Shown in pieces: positions 48,201 through 60,219 of a stretch of DNA of 64,000 nt. A model generated the notes under the pieces. The model ran no database searches. It was given only the letters and a program-made list of their open reading frames with translations, and had not been told where the DNA came from. Each line of letters starts with the position of its first letter. Positions within the stretch are counted from its first letter, which is position 1. The position numbers and the translations under genes were made by a program. Location of the stretch: the NCBI RefSeq assembly GCF_021730395.1, contig NC_069363.1, forward strand, positions 54,369,001-54,433,000. Direction: 5' to 3'. This stretch comes from Mercenaria mercenaria. Taxonomy: Eukaryota; Mollusca; Bivalvia; Venerida; Veneridae.

Positions 48201-51200
48201 TTCAGTGCATAACTTCAGAATTGATCAATGTTGCAGTTAACAGTTTTCGTTAAAATCCAGCACCCATTTACTATATATACATTGATACAATCAATGTATA
48301 TAATTATAGCAAATGGGTGCTGGATTTATTTTTTGGTCCTGGACTCTCTATAAATGTTTTTATCCTATATATCACCATTACTGACGAATGCCTATGCTCT
48401 CTGTGGGAGATTGGCAATACACAACTGATCCAAGTAACATATTTCTGTTGATCCTAATGTGACCTTTAATAATGCTTATTAGGACGAGGTACAGAAGATA
48501 CTGAGCCTTGGAGTGAGCCCCTCTAGAATCATTTACGCAAATACGGTTAAACAACCTTCAATGCTGAAATACGCGGTGGAACATGGTGTTTCTTTGATGA
48601 CGTTCGACAGTGAAGCAGAACTACGCAAGATAAAGTCTCTTTGTCCTGATGCCAAGTTTGTATAATAAGTATATTTATAAAACAGATATGATAAATGTTG
48701 ATTTGGGGTTACGTTTCACCGAAACAATACAGGTCATTTGGGGTCAAAACAGGACAAAAGGTTTGGTACCACATCTCATTTACATCGTAATTAAAAGATA
48801 AAGTATGGAATCAAAAATTTCATACTTGCTGGAATAACAGAGATACAGAAAACCAAGTGTTTTGACCCTATTAGTCGCTTTGACGATCGTGCAATGGTAA
48901 GACATTTGTTCGAATTCTTTTCATACAGAGGTTGTTCTAGATCCACATGGGAGGTTTCATTTTTTTAACAATTCATACCTCATTCAGAGAAGGTACAAAC
49001 ATGTAAATAACACATTGGGTTGAGCATAAGACTTTCTGTAGATAGGACGCGGGCGTGGCGAATGTTCTCCAACGATTTGACAGAAGACAAAATGCGTGAC
49101 GTCATTTTCCCTCATGCTATGTTACATAATTGACCATAACTGTTTAACCCATGTTATAACTTTACTTCTGAAAAAAACCTAAAAGAACTGAATGAATATC
49201 AACAAAAATAAAACTGTTTGTCCAAATGTTTACATAGATGAATATCTTAAACGGTTCTTTTTCTTGTAGGCTAGTTTTGAGAACATTACCTGCTGGCGAC
49301 TTCAAATGTAAAATAGACCTTCGGCAGAAGTTTGGATGTCCATTGTCCAAAATTCGAACCCTGCTGCAGACTGCAAAGGATCTTGACCTTGACGTTGTAG
49401 GAACAAGGTAATAGTCTAAAATTTTCATTTGTTTATGTTTTCAACATTCTGATTTTTTTAAATAAAATACTTAGTATAACATTTGCATAAACATATTGGA
49501 ATCATTTAAAAAATATAAATAAATGTTGAGAGAATAAGTATGATGATTTATATGTCTGTTAATAAACAGTTGGATTATGACCTACATCGCTTATTGTAAT
49601 GTCTGGCTATAATGTACAAATTAATGTGTCAGTAAATGTGTCATGTATATCCCTGTTTCTCGTATTCTCAGGGTTTCTCATATTCTCGTTTTTTTGCCTT
49701 AATGTTGTCAAATAATTTAATGTTTGTTATTTTCTAGACAGGAATGGTACAAAACTGACACACTGAAAATTTCAAGTGTTTTGAACGCATATTGACGAAA
49801 TTATCAGCATTTTACTCAGTTTTCAAAAAAATCCTTATTTTTTTTCTGGTGGGGTTAGCAAATTTGCCATAAATTATTGATTATGCAATTAATTGTCATA
49901 TTTCTTGATGTATTTACTACAGAATATATCTTTTTTATTACACAATGGTAATTTTAATGTTTTAAATTCTACAACTTATTTGTGATCAAAATTGAAATCT
50001 AAATCCACGGGAATACGAGAAACTCTTGGTCTATTTCTGCGGGTGAGGGTGGTATCAAAAACAGTAACAAAATAATTAAATGGGATAACTTCTGTAATAT
50101 TTTATGACTCAGTCTGAAAGACAAGTGATTTTTCTACAAAATATCACCCAAATGCTGTTTATGAAATGGTTAATCTGTTACTGGGAATAAAAACAACCCC
50201 TTAGGCCCCCAAGAATATGAGAAAACAGGATATATAAACAATAACTTGAAACTAAACATCACACTTGTTCTTTTCTGTAATCTTGTCTGGACTTATCCAG
50301 TTTTCACGTTGGAAGCGGATGTCATGACGGTAATGCGTACATTGCATCTATACGACAAGCACGCAGTGTGTTTAACATGGCTGCAGAGTTGGGTATCAGC
50401 ATGAAGCTGTTGAATATAGGAGGGGGGTATCCTGGAGAGTCGAGCTCTAGAGAGACGTTCGTTAAAGTAAGTATTTATACAAACAAAGGAAAAAGTTTCT
50501 TTTGGATGATAGAAGGGTTGTAGTGGTTTAGAGACAGACATTGATTTGAAAGGTCTAGGGCTTTCATTCCCTACCTGTTTAACTGGTATTCCTTTGATTT
50601 TACCCCGCGCGATATAGTATGAATCATTTTATTAAATTGTTGTAACCATTTGTCCAAAGGGTAGATAATAGCTACATATAGCTGTATTGTAAACCACCTA
50701 CTTAAAAAATGGGTCCCGGAGGCCCGAAATCATGGGTACCGACCGTGTAATTTCGAAAATATGTGGTAGTAATTTAGGAAATGGCTTTATCAAATCTCCT
50801 CTCGCGAGTGAAACAGTTCTGTTCGCATTTTCAAAATGGACCTTCTCAAAAGAATGTTTCTACCAGTCCTACCAGTCCTACAGGACATTTATACAATTTG
50901 CGACCACAAAGAAAGTAGGGGTTAATTCGAATCCAATATCTTCCATTAAAATTTGACTCAAATAGCAATTAGTCTGGCTAAAAGTTTATATACTTACCTG
51001 GCTTCTGTATAATTGTTTCACAGATTACAGAAGCTGTGAACAAACAGCTAGATAAAGACTTTACAGAGGATGATAATGTAGAAATAATTGCTGAACCAGG
51101 AAGTTATATGGTATCGTCGTCCGCCGTCCTTGCCGTCAACATAATCGGCAAACGAATGCTTTCCAGGAAAGATCTATACAACGGTATGTTTTATCTTTAC

Positions 51201-53478
51201 GACCGTTTGGGAAGTAAAAGCTTACTGTGAGAACAATGGTTATCAAGGCAATATTTCAGGAGACACATAAATGCGAATGACCCCAGCCGTTTTATTTATT
51301 ATGGTCACACTAATAAGTATATGTACACAACATACTATACCTTAACAAAAGTATAATTTAGAATTAAAATGAGCCGTGCCATGGGAAAACCAACATAGTG
51401 GGTGTGCGACCAGCATGGAACCAGACCAGCCTGCGCATCCGCGCAGTCTGGTCAGGCTCCATGCTGTTCGCTTTTAAAGCCTATTGGAATTGGAGAAACT
51501 GTTAGCGAACAGCATGGATCCTGACCAGACTGCGCGGATGCGCAGGCTGGTCTGGATCCATGCTGGTCGCACACCCACTATGTTGATTTTCCCATGGCAC
51601 GGCTCAAATGTTTCAAGAAATAATACGGACACAAAGGTTACTGTCTCGATGACAGTACCAGACCAAAAGTCATTCCTGTGCCACTAGAGCACCATCGAGC
51701 ATATATCATGTATTTAGCCATTTGCAGTCGGTAAACATCTATTTAAGAGACCACAATAGACGTCTTGATATTTACGCAATGCAACTATATTTTTACATTT
51801 TTTACATTCTGCTTCAGTAATTAGAAGGATCTAATAAGTATGTTACGTAGTTTACGAAGGTGAAAAATACATCAACTAATGATTTTACAGAAGAAGACAT
51901 TATGACAGCTGGCGGTGACGATGACGCGCCATCTGTAATGTATTACGTTAATGACGGTGTCTACGGTTCGTTTACAGATGTATTGATCGTTCCAGAAAAT
52001 CTTGATCTCGATGTTCAAACATTAACGGTAACATTTCTCATCAAACGTATCATATGAAATTAACGTTTAAGTAACTTTTAAAACTATATTAGGCTACTTT
52101 AGAGTGTTGTTATGATTTTAAAAACATACGTTTTATCGATGCCTACCAGCTTTTTATTGTTTTATTACCTGACCGTAATGCGATCATACATTTGCGTGTC
52201 TTAAAATCATTTTAAGTGTTAGAAAGAACGGGAATGTTGATAAGTTGTGTTGTTGGAACAGCTTTGTCAAAGGGTTTCTTTCTTGCTTTCAAATGTTTAT
52301 CATTGAGCAGTGTTATGTGTTGGTGAAGATGTTGCCATGTCTGGTTTGGAGTGGTGTTTAGGTTGTGCACCGATTAGTCCAATTAAGTGATCATGTATGT
52401 CAGAGTTGTCTATTTTTTTGATAGGCTTTGTCTTATTTCCACGTCGTAAATGTTTTTAAATGACAAAATATCAGTCAATATAATGGGTCAAATCTCAACG
52501 CCAAATGAATTAGGCTATGTGCCGACTGACTATTCTAGAGTCGACTTTTCTGTTTTTGCGCTTAACGATATTTAATTGATGCATTACTCTCTTTATCTCA
52601 ATCGAATGTTATTATTGATTTATTGACCAGATATGATACATACTAGTTGACCTATGAGTGTCATATATCGACATTTCCCCTAAAAATCTGATGAAAATTA
52701 ACTTTCTATACATATATGTATCTTTAAGTGAAAATTGTCTTTTTACAATTTTAGTGCAATAAAGATGAAATCTGTTATGAAAGTGCGATATGGGGTCCAA
52801 CTTGTTGTGGGTTTGATTGCATTATTAAATCTACAAAGTTACCAATGTCTGAGGTCGGCGACTGGTTCTACTTCCGGGACATGGGGGCTTATACCATCGT
52901 CTTTGTCTGCAGTTTTAATGGCATGACTTCCCCGAGGAGAATTTTTGTTTGTGCTGTGGAAACATGGTATGTAATTGTGTTCACATGGTAATTTAAAAGC
53001 AGGGAACAGTTTCAAAACATAATCATATTCAAACTTATAAAACTTTCGCCTCTTGTATGAGAAGTTCGGTAAGTATTCGTACATCATCGCAACATGATTA
53101 AGATTCATCTTGACTGTCTCGTCGGGGAATTAATGTATAACTATTGGTCTTAGGTGTTAGACATTTAGGTAGAACCATTGACCTCCCACAGGCATTCAGG
53201 GAGGCTTCCTCATATTATAGTATTCCATCGACGCTGTACAGTGATTAAAACCATAGTGGCAATGGGAGAGTGATTTGTTTGGCCAGGACGCCACAAAAAG
53301 AAGCTATTATCGGTCACTCTAAAGGTATCGTCTATGTGAAGCAGGCACTGTTGAGTTATCTTAGGAAAAGCTGCCCCTGTATTTTAAAACTGTTTTTCTA
53401 CATTTCAGGCGCAAAATTTATCCAGATTCACACGATGGAGATCTTATCATGCCAGAAAACAAATCAAACGGTTTTTAA
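39263..53478 (+). CDS. ODC-B: ornithine decarboxylase / antizyme-inhibitor-like protein, 10 exons, 442 aa
   Basis: Exons: 39263-39361, 42467-42563, 45667-45743, 48483-48655, 49270-49407, 50301-50466, 51024-51183, 51891-52027, 52755-52966, 53409-53478; all GT..AG and in phase. It has the ODC fold: PLP-barrel motifs AVKCN (Lys68), FDCASK, RIIYAN, LVLR, SFHVGSGC (His197) and IGGGYPG (235-241), then the C-terminal beta domain (MYYVNDGVYGSF, WGPT, DMGAYT). Several active-site positions differ from working ODC. EPGSY has Ser277 where ODC has the phosphate-binding Arg277. After GVYGSF, Ile-Val replaces Tyr331-Asp332. WGPTCCGFD keeps Cys360 but has Cys in place of Asp361. Ser277 is also what vertebrate antizyme inhibitor 1 has, to my knowledge. 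Inference: reduced or lost decarboxylase activity and possible antizyme binding (the FDSEAEL segment is kept). It ends soon after the fold, with no long PEST-like ODC tail. Introns 1-9 are rich in mobile DNA; exons are clean. Confidence 0.9.
39894..39985. repeat. Palindromic repeat, GTGTGCCATTATGGC family, copy 2
   Basis: TTGTGCCTTCTTGTTATAA and GTGTGCCATTATGGCAATAA match the copy at 18400, with the same spacing and a common right-hand continuation. It lies in ODC-B intron 1. Confidence 0.5.
40706..40910. mobile_element. piggyBac-like MITE, copy 3
   Basis: Bounded by TTAA at 40702-40705 and 40911-40914. Ends CCCTTAGCCTGCTGGCGG and GCAGGGTAAGAG. Lies in ODC-B intron 1. Confidence 0.85.
42074..42441. 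mobile_element. MITE with CGTCATGGGCGTAGGAGC ends, ~370 bp
   Basis: The left end CGTCATGGGCGTAGGAGC (42074-42091) is mirrored by GCTCCTACGCCTATGACG (42424-42441), one mismatch. TA flanks both sides, so a Tc1/mariner-like origin is possible. The element ends only 25 bases before exon 2 of ODC-B, close to or over the branch point and polypyrimidine area. Confidence 0.7.
42629..44479. mobile_element. Possible 1.85 kb element with short inverted ends
   Basis: AACTCATTCTGCCC (42629-42642) is mirrored by GGGCAGAATGAATT (44466-44479). The sequence outside on both sides is pyrimidine-rich and similar in style, while the inside is AT-rich with GC-rich ends, so an insertion splitting one region is plausible. 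No coding frame was recognised. Confidence 0.4.
44480..45020 (+). repeat. C-rich, G-poor intronic stretch with decayed short repeats
   Basis: Strong strand asymmetry. Loosely repeated CTGAAATCTTTTACTCC and CCTTCACC-like motifs occur. It may be the remnant of a minisatellite. Lies in ODC-B intron 2. Confidence 0.3.
45431..45634. mobile_element. piggyBac-like MITE, copy 4 (best preserved)
   Basis: TTAA at 45427-45430 and 45635-45638. The ends CCCTTTGCCTGCT and AGCAGGCTAAGGG are inverted repeats differing at one base. It lies 32 bases before ODC-B exon 3. TTAA target sites with CCC ends are typical of piggyBac elements; no transposase is present. Confidence 0.88.
45763..47935. mobile_element. 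2.2 kb inverted-repeat element with modular GCGCA/TTTGGTAAAT ends
   Basis: The left end (45763-45860) and right end (47800-47935) are inverted. Both are built from the blocks GCGCAAATAACCAA, TTTGGTAAATCGCGCAG and TATGCGC. Inner blocks are inverted as well: around 46262 and 47280 (AATCTGGAAATTACTCTGA on the left, its complement on the right), and 46442-46520 with 47575-47670 (AACATGCGTGAAGGTGTGAT versus complement). No open frame of note. It lies in ODC-B intron 3. Confidence 0.6.
48116..48193. repeat. Short hairpin, ~27 bp stem
   Basis: GGGCTTAGCGCAAAACTACT on the left pairs with GTTTTGCACCAAGCCC on the right. The three mismatches in the main stem are all transitions and would be G-U pairs in a minus-strand transcript. 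Loop about 26 bases. Confidence 0.55.
48253..48327. repeat. Short hairpin, ~32 bp stem
   Basis: AAATCCAGCACCCATTT on the left and AAATGGGTGCTGGATTT on the right pair perfectly over 17 bp. The stem continues through an A/T part (one mismatch, a 4-base bulge) to a 7-base loop ATACAAT. Confidence 0.65.
51371..51605. mobile_element. Foldback MITE, GAGCCG family, copy 3
   Basis: Ends GAGCCGTGCCATGGG and CCCATGGCACGGCTC are perfect complements. AAAT flanks both sides (51367-51370, 51606-51609). In ODC-B intron 7. Confidence 0.85.
53150..53215 (-). mobile_element. SINE fragment, minus strand
   Basis: On the minus strand, GAGGAAGCCTCCCTGAATGC and GGTTCTACCTAAATG resemble the body of the SINE at 23604. 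Head missing, decayed. In ODC-B intron 9. Confidence 0.4.
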
Positions 53479-53885
53479 CTAAACATCATAAAGGCACATT
53501 CACCACTTTGTTCAGAAAATGAACAATTCTAAAGTGGCGCACAGTCACCATTCTGTAAATTGGTAGTAGCTTATATGCCCGCTGGTCCTCATTTCACCCA
53601 TGCAGTGTTATTCCTAATGAATCAGCCAACACCTTTTTGCAGTGAATGCTATCTATAAATCATTATAAATTCTACCGAATAACACTGATCTATAGATATC
53701 TATTTCAAATGTAGAAAATGCTCACCAAATGTATTAAACTTTACAATGTATACCTGTATATAAATTAATTTTGTATGTAGAGCCATATTCATAATGAAAT
53801 GTCATACTTTTTTACAGTTGACTGTTAAATATCTTCCAGTTGTTTCAGTTGTATTAAACGTTTACACTCGGCTTAATAAGTATAT
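53479..53885 (+). other. ODC-B 3' non-coding sequence
   Basis: No gene is seen. This is presumably the 3' UTR and flank, but a poly(A) signal cannot be assigned with confidence; hexamer-like AATTAA/ATTAAA variants occur. Confidence 0.3.
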
Positions 53886-54120
53886 GAGCCGTGCCATGAG
53901 AAAACCAACATAGTGGGTATGCGACCAGCATGGATCCATACCAGCCTGCGCATCCGCGCAGTCTGGTCAGGATCCATGCTGTTCGCTAACAGTTTCTCCA
54001 ATTCCAATAGGCTTTTAAAGCGAACAGCATGGAGCCTGACCAGACTGCGCGGATGCGCAGGCTGGTCTGGATCCATGCTGGTCGCAAAGCCACTATGTTG
54101 GTTTTCTCATGGCACGGCTC
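53886..54120. mobile_element. Foldback MITE, GAGCCG family, copy 4
   Basis: Ends GAGCCGTGCCATGAGAAAAC and GTTTTCTCATGGCACGGCTC are perfect complements. Flanked by ATAT at 53882-53885 and 54121-54124. Arms nearly identical, so this copy is young. Confidence 0.88.
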
Positions 54121-54124
54121 ATAT

Positions 54125-56394
54125 ACTATTTTAAACCTTATGCAAAATACTTTTGGTAGATCTACACTAAAATGTTAATTTCATGTTTAAATATGAAATT
54201 TGGATATAGTATATATTTAATACATGTTTGTGAAACGTATTGTCCAATTATGTTAAAATATAACTTATAAATTCCTGAAAGCGCTTTGTGCCAGTGCGTA
54301 TGTTTGTATCTTATTACATTGTGTATATTGTACACATAAGTAATTGTAAATAAAACTAATATGCAATATATGTTGGATTTCTTCCGTATCATAACATCAC
54401 TATTTCTAAAACAATTAGCGTATATGCAGTTCGATTACTTGGTCATACGTGTTTACAAGTTTTCAACCCAAAATTTCTCTGCTTGCAAAAATGACCTTTC
54501 TACTTTTTGATTATGTTTTGTTTTAGCTTGAGCTCACGTGTTTTTTTATATAAGACACATTTAAATATGGAACCCTGAGTTATATGCAACAAATTCACGC
54601 AAAATGTGGAATTGGATTGACCGGATCAAATATGTATAGCCAGTATATTCTTATTGCCGTATTTACTCCACTGAAAGTGGTAACGTATAGATGATTTTAC
54701 ACGAGTTATTGGTTGCTATGCTAACCCGCGGATGTTTTGATTTTAACGCGCATGCGCTCTTTACGTGTGGCAAAAGAACTCTCAACGATAAGAAAACCTA
54801 CATAAAATTATCATTTTATTACGAATTGTTTTGCCATTATTAAGATAATTTCAGTAAAGTAATTTATTATACAGTATACTTTGATTAAAGACATGCATGT
54901 TAATTAATCATATCTTACCTGAAAAGCCGGCTTTATTCTTAACTTTCGTCAGAAAATAACAAGCATTTCCAGTCTATTCCACACATCATACAAATATAAA
55001 ACTTGTTCCTTACGTTTAAAAGAATATTTTTTTCATTACATCTATTTTTCTCACAACTTCAAATAGTTGTTATATATTGCTTTTTCTCCGTCTTGAATGA
55101 CATCTACATACTTTGGGGTCACGGCTCCATGTCAGTGAAGTTGCTATTTTAAGTGATATACCCGAAATCATTGCGTAACTATTATGTAAATGACATGATA
55201 AAACATAGGTCACCTGGGTAATCAAGACCGTAACTTAATTTCTAAAGTGTCCCCTAATTAGAGCGGATCATGAAAGTTATTGAAGCAAGTAAGATGGCTT
55301 TGATGTGATATACATAAATGCCTTTGGTCATTAATACCATTAAAAGAACGCACTCGGATTAACATATCACGTGGCGGAGCTGTTTTGTGAATCAAAAAAT
55401 AAACATTTCACGTGATATCTAGTATTTTAAAATCTATAAGAATATACGTTGGCACTTTAATGGACATTTCCTTTTAAAACGATGAAAGTGCATTTACAAA
55501 AAAATCGGAATTCGTAAGATATAAATCAAATCAAGGACTGTTGCTACACACCGAAGGAAAATACTTGACATAAATCTCTATTTTTTTTTGTTTCTTATGT
55601 TTACATGCTGGATCAGTTTCATATCGAAAATGTATTGCAACAATTTTAAGTTGATTATTATTATTTTTGAATACCGAATGAATTGATCCCCATTTGAGTA
55701 TAATTGGATACAAAACCAAAGGCTGACCTTTGTTAATTGAACATTTTATTTTCAACTTCGACTTTTAATTATATTTTAAGTATCATGTAAGCTAATTGCG
55801 ACATGTAGTAAGTTATGTGAGATCACGTTAGAAAAAAAAACAAAGCCTTTGTTATTACCTAATTAATTCATGGAAAATATCATTCTTTATTTTTCTTAAC
55901 CTAAATTTGTCGAGATCAAAATTGCCGAATAAATAGTCTATTAATCTAAAATCATCAATGATAATGCGCATAAGTTAAAGCTGTGGGATCTACATATATT
56001 TTCCTTTGTCTTTCGGTGGATATTTACTATAAAACAAACTCATTATTGATCGAATAGATTAAAATACAATATAACTCTAACGTAATTTATATTGTGCAGT
56101 CATGTCTTTTTGCCCTACGTAGAGTGCGCATGCGCGAAAATTGTTTCCCGTTTCCAAGGAAGTAGCTCAAAAAAAAAGGTCTATTTACTTGGGTGTTGGA
56201 TTTAACAATTTATGTCAGCATAAATACCTACTTGACATTTTAGGCAGTATAAAACAACATAGTTCTTTTAAATTTTAGTGTTTTTTTTTTTGTATTTTGA
56301 TACAGAAATAAACGCACTCTTGGTGCAAAATGTAAGCCAATAGGTGCGCTTAAAAAGTAAGTAAAGTGTCTTCTCGACGAAAATCCTCACCTGG
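54125..56394. other. Intergenic stretch without a recognised gene
   Basis: AT-rich. AATAAA at 54350-54355 could be a distal poly(A) signal of ODC-B. Nothing else is recognised. Confidence 0.35.
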
Positions 56395-56635
56395 AATGGA
56401 TGGAACAACTTATTTCCAGCCGAGCTCACGGCAGGCGTCATTTACCTCCCCAGCATCCAGTCTAGACTGATACAGTCGGAACCAGTACCAAATTAAAGTA
56501 AATCACCCAGTACTGAACACTAGTCGAGATATCGGCCGCAACCGGGAATCGATCCGGGTCCGGTAATCGGACGCGGATCGCTGGCGTAGTCCAAACTGCT
56601 AACCACTGCGCCACTGACTCCCTGATTAAACGGGA
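56395..56635 (-). mobile_element. tRNA-derived SINE, minus strand
   Basis: On the minus strand the head reads CAGTGGCGCAGTGGTTAGCA (A box) and GGATCGATTCCCGG (B box). The body follows with GTACTGGTTCCGACTG and GAGCTCGGCTGGAAATAAG. A different family from the other two SINEs. Confidence 0.7.
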
Positions 56636-56887
56636 GGATACGGAATATCAATATGGTAGAATGGTCTTGTCCTTGTGTCCGATTCTGGGGTTCCGCACAC
56701 TGATGACCAATAGCAAACTCCCGTGTTCTATAAATGGAACATACAACAGTTATACCATAATGCAATGCGTGAATTGCGGACAAGGGAGCGTTTTCTATAT
56801 AGACGAATCATCAGTACTATGTCAGTAAACTTCGAAGGGAATTAGAAAAAATAACATGTCACCTGTATAAAATTGTTGCACCTGTTA

Positions 56888-57826
56888 ACAGAATAATTAA
56901 AAGAGATGAAACAATAACTAATTAAAGAAATATATTAGAAATGAAAGGAATATAAAAAAATATACAGACATATCATTTTAACAGGACGATTCAAAACGGG
57001 TCGACTAAGCAAATAAAGAGCATTGTGTAAAAGCATGTTGCATGCACATTACCCCATATTCTGCAATAATACTATTAAAATCTTGCATCAGAAGAACTGT
57101 TTACAGTCTTAATATTAACGATTACAATATTTTCGAATGCGACACACCGAAGAGCACTTATGGTCAAAACTTTTAATGCTAAATCATTTTGATTCATGAC
57201 GTTCAGAGAATGTATCAGCACATTTAAAATCATAACTACAATAAGTTCATGTATTTCATTTTGAACAATTTATTCACACAACGCAAGACGCAAACTTAAT
57301 GATGATCCCCGATGTCAGCTGTGGTCGGTGTCCGTCAAATATTTCCTTATCAAAAAAAACAACAACATATATATGCACGGTTTGGTTAGAAAATAATGGT
57401 GTTGCATTAGATTAGCAGCATGTTTCATCAGATAACATCTAAATATAACTACCAAAAGTCAGATATCTACATGTCACACTAAGTGGTCATTTGTAATAAA
57501 ACACAACATATGTATATCACGGAGGTGTTAATAGTTTCAATGAATAAACGAATATGTGGCCGAAAATAACAATGTATATGACAGTTTACTTTAAAATATA
57601 CATGTTGATCATCATATTTCGAAATCTCAATAAATTTAAATTATGCGATCATAAGATTTCTTTTTACATTCACAAGTGGATCTATTAAATTTATAAATAC
57701 TTACAGAAGAATTCTTTAAACAAAACTATAATGCTAATATATGACGGTAACTAAGAAGAATAATGTAGATTTTTTTTTCTGTTCTGTGAATACATTTTTG
57801 TTTTAATTAACGCTTTCTATTTGGTT
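56888..57826 (+). repeat. 939 bp tandem duplication, unit 1
   Basis: It starts ACAGAATAATTAAAAGAG and repeats from 57827 with a few per cent or less difference (for example GAAGAGCAC versus GAACAGCAC). Non-coding. The intact site AAGAATAATGTAGAT near 57750 shows the state before the insertion in unit 2. Confidence 0.9.
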
Positions 57827-60219
57827 ACAGAATAATTAAAAGAGATGAAACAATAACTAATTAAAGAAATATATTAGAAATGAAAGGAATATAAAAAAAT
57901 ATACAGACATATCATTTTAACAGGACGATTCAAAACGGGTCGACTAAGCAAATAAAGAGCATTGTGTAAAAGCATGTTGCATGCACATTACCCCATATTC
58001 TGCAATAATACTATTAAAATCTTGCATCAGAAGAACTGTTTACAGTCTTAATATTAACGATTACAATATTTTCGAATGCGACACACCGAACAGCACTTAT
58101 GGTCAAAACTTTTAATGCTAAATCATTTTGATTCATGACGTTCAGAGAATGTATCAGCACATTTAAAATCATAACTACAATAAGTTCATGTATTTCATTT
58201 TGAACAATTTATTCACACAACGCAAGACGCAAACTTAATGATGATCCCCGATGTCAGCTGTGGTCGGTGTCCGTCAAATATTTCCTTATTAAAAAAAAAC
58301 ATATATGTGCACGGTTTGGTAGAAAATAATGGTGTTGCATTAGATTAGCAACATGTTTCATCAGATAACATCTAAATATAACTACCAAAAGTCAGATATC
58401 TACATGTCACACTAAGTGGTCATTTGTAATAAAACACAACATATGTATATCACGGAGGTGTTAATGGTTTCAATGAATAAACGAATATGTGGCCGAAAAT
58501 AACAATGTATATGACTGTTTACCTTAAAATATACATGTTGTTCATCATATTTCGAAATCTCAATAAATATAAATTATGCGATCATAAGATTTCTTTTTAC
58601 ATTCACAAGTGGATCTATTAAATTTATAAATACTTACAGAAGAATTCTTTACACAAAACTATAATGCTTATATATGACGGTAACTAAGAAGAATAATCGT
58701 CGCCTGATTCTTATAGTGCTCTATCTCCATTTTTCGAAAAAATGAGATTTTTACATCATTTTGTTTGTCTCGCCGAGCTCTATCGTTCTGGAGCAAGAAA
58801 ACGTAACTTTTGACGTCATAGAGAAAGATCCTGCGTAATACTTTGCTCCATGTCCTCTGTTTGAATGTAACAGTAACGATTAAAGTACTCTATCTCCAGG
58901 ACTTAAAGCACTGTAATGTTTAAAATTATTCTGACCAATCATACACATAAACTAACATCATGTGATCATCATTAGACTTTGTAAAGGAGTGCTCTATCTC
59001 CATTTAACTTAATCCAGAATTGCTCTAACTCCATTTTAACCAATAGAATGCACAGTTACATGCATGTGATCACAACAAAATATGGCGGATAGGCATAGTT
59101 GTAGCATGTTTGAAATATACTTAGAATGCATATCTACACGACATGCATAGGTGAGATTGCTTATACAGGTTATTTTATCATTTTATTACTTATACAAACA
59201 CATAGCATTGTCAAGCCATAGGCAAGAAAATACATGCAAGATTTGCAACAGACCTGTAGTGATGTGTATTTCGGATAGAAACTATTTTCGTCATTCTGAA
59301 GCTGGATCTTAAGAAATACCACTGAATATAACAACGGTATTTGCAAACATGTTTCCGAGAAGCAAATCTGTGATAGTAAGTTATTGTCTATTAAGAGCAG
59401 TAGAAAAAAATAAACAAAACATATTTTACTTTACAAAGTTACAGTAAGGCGACAACTAATTTTCTTGTTGATCACTTTTTTTAGCTATGCAAATTTTGCT
59501 GAATGCAGTGTTCGTAAGACAACAGGAACTGGCAGTACAATATCCTTACTTCCAGACGCAAAAATCCTATCGTTAAACTTGCAACCCTTGACAACAGAGA
59601 AAATTGAAAATTAAATATTTAAAAAACAAGGACAAATATCAAACAAGGAATGTAATGCTTAAATTCAAGTCACTAAATGAAAGTACGTACATGAAGAAAC
59701 TGTGAGGAATATAAATAATGGTTGTGTTTGTGAGAGAGAATAGATATATATGTTTCTTAGAATTTTAAGTAGTCAATACTTATTACAAATGGTTGGTGTG
59801 AATCAAAATCAATGCCACAAAACTATTAAAGTATCACATGATGTAACTGTACCGAATATGAAACATGTGTGCTGTGACTGCAAATGTTTAGTTGCAAAAT
59901 GAATGCTATGAATTCTTGTTATGATACTCAGTATTAAGTTGAAATGTATGCCACCAGATTTGAGAACGACATGCAGAAACTAAATGGAATATATACAATA
60001 AGATTAGTATGAAAGGTATGACCGGGACATATTATTTGCGATGTAATATCTTTGAGCCTTAATTTAAATGTCAGAATTATGTGGAAAGTCTAAATGGGCC
60101 TAAGTCTTTCAACAGAAGAAAGCCTTAATCATCTGACTTTTCTTCTAACTAGTTTGGTGAAAATCCTTTAACCTGTTCATTATTTTTATTATCATTTTGC
60201 TGTCACGCACCAAAGCACA

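Noticed and set aside
51484-51687. Extra ODC-B exon in intron 7
   Set aside because: MITE sequence; exons 7 and 8 join in phase without it.
53873-54134. Open frames on both strands reading DPDQTARMRRLVW-like peptides, also at 10969, 11192, 37421 and 51484
   Set aside because: They are readings of the foldback MITE arms, repeated with the element, and not genes.
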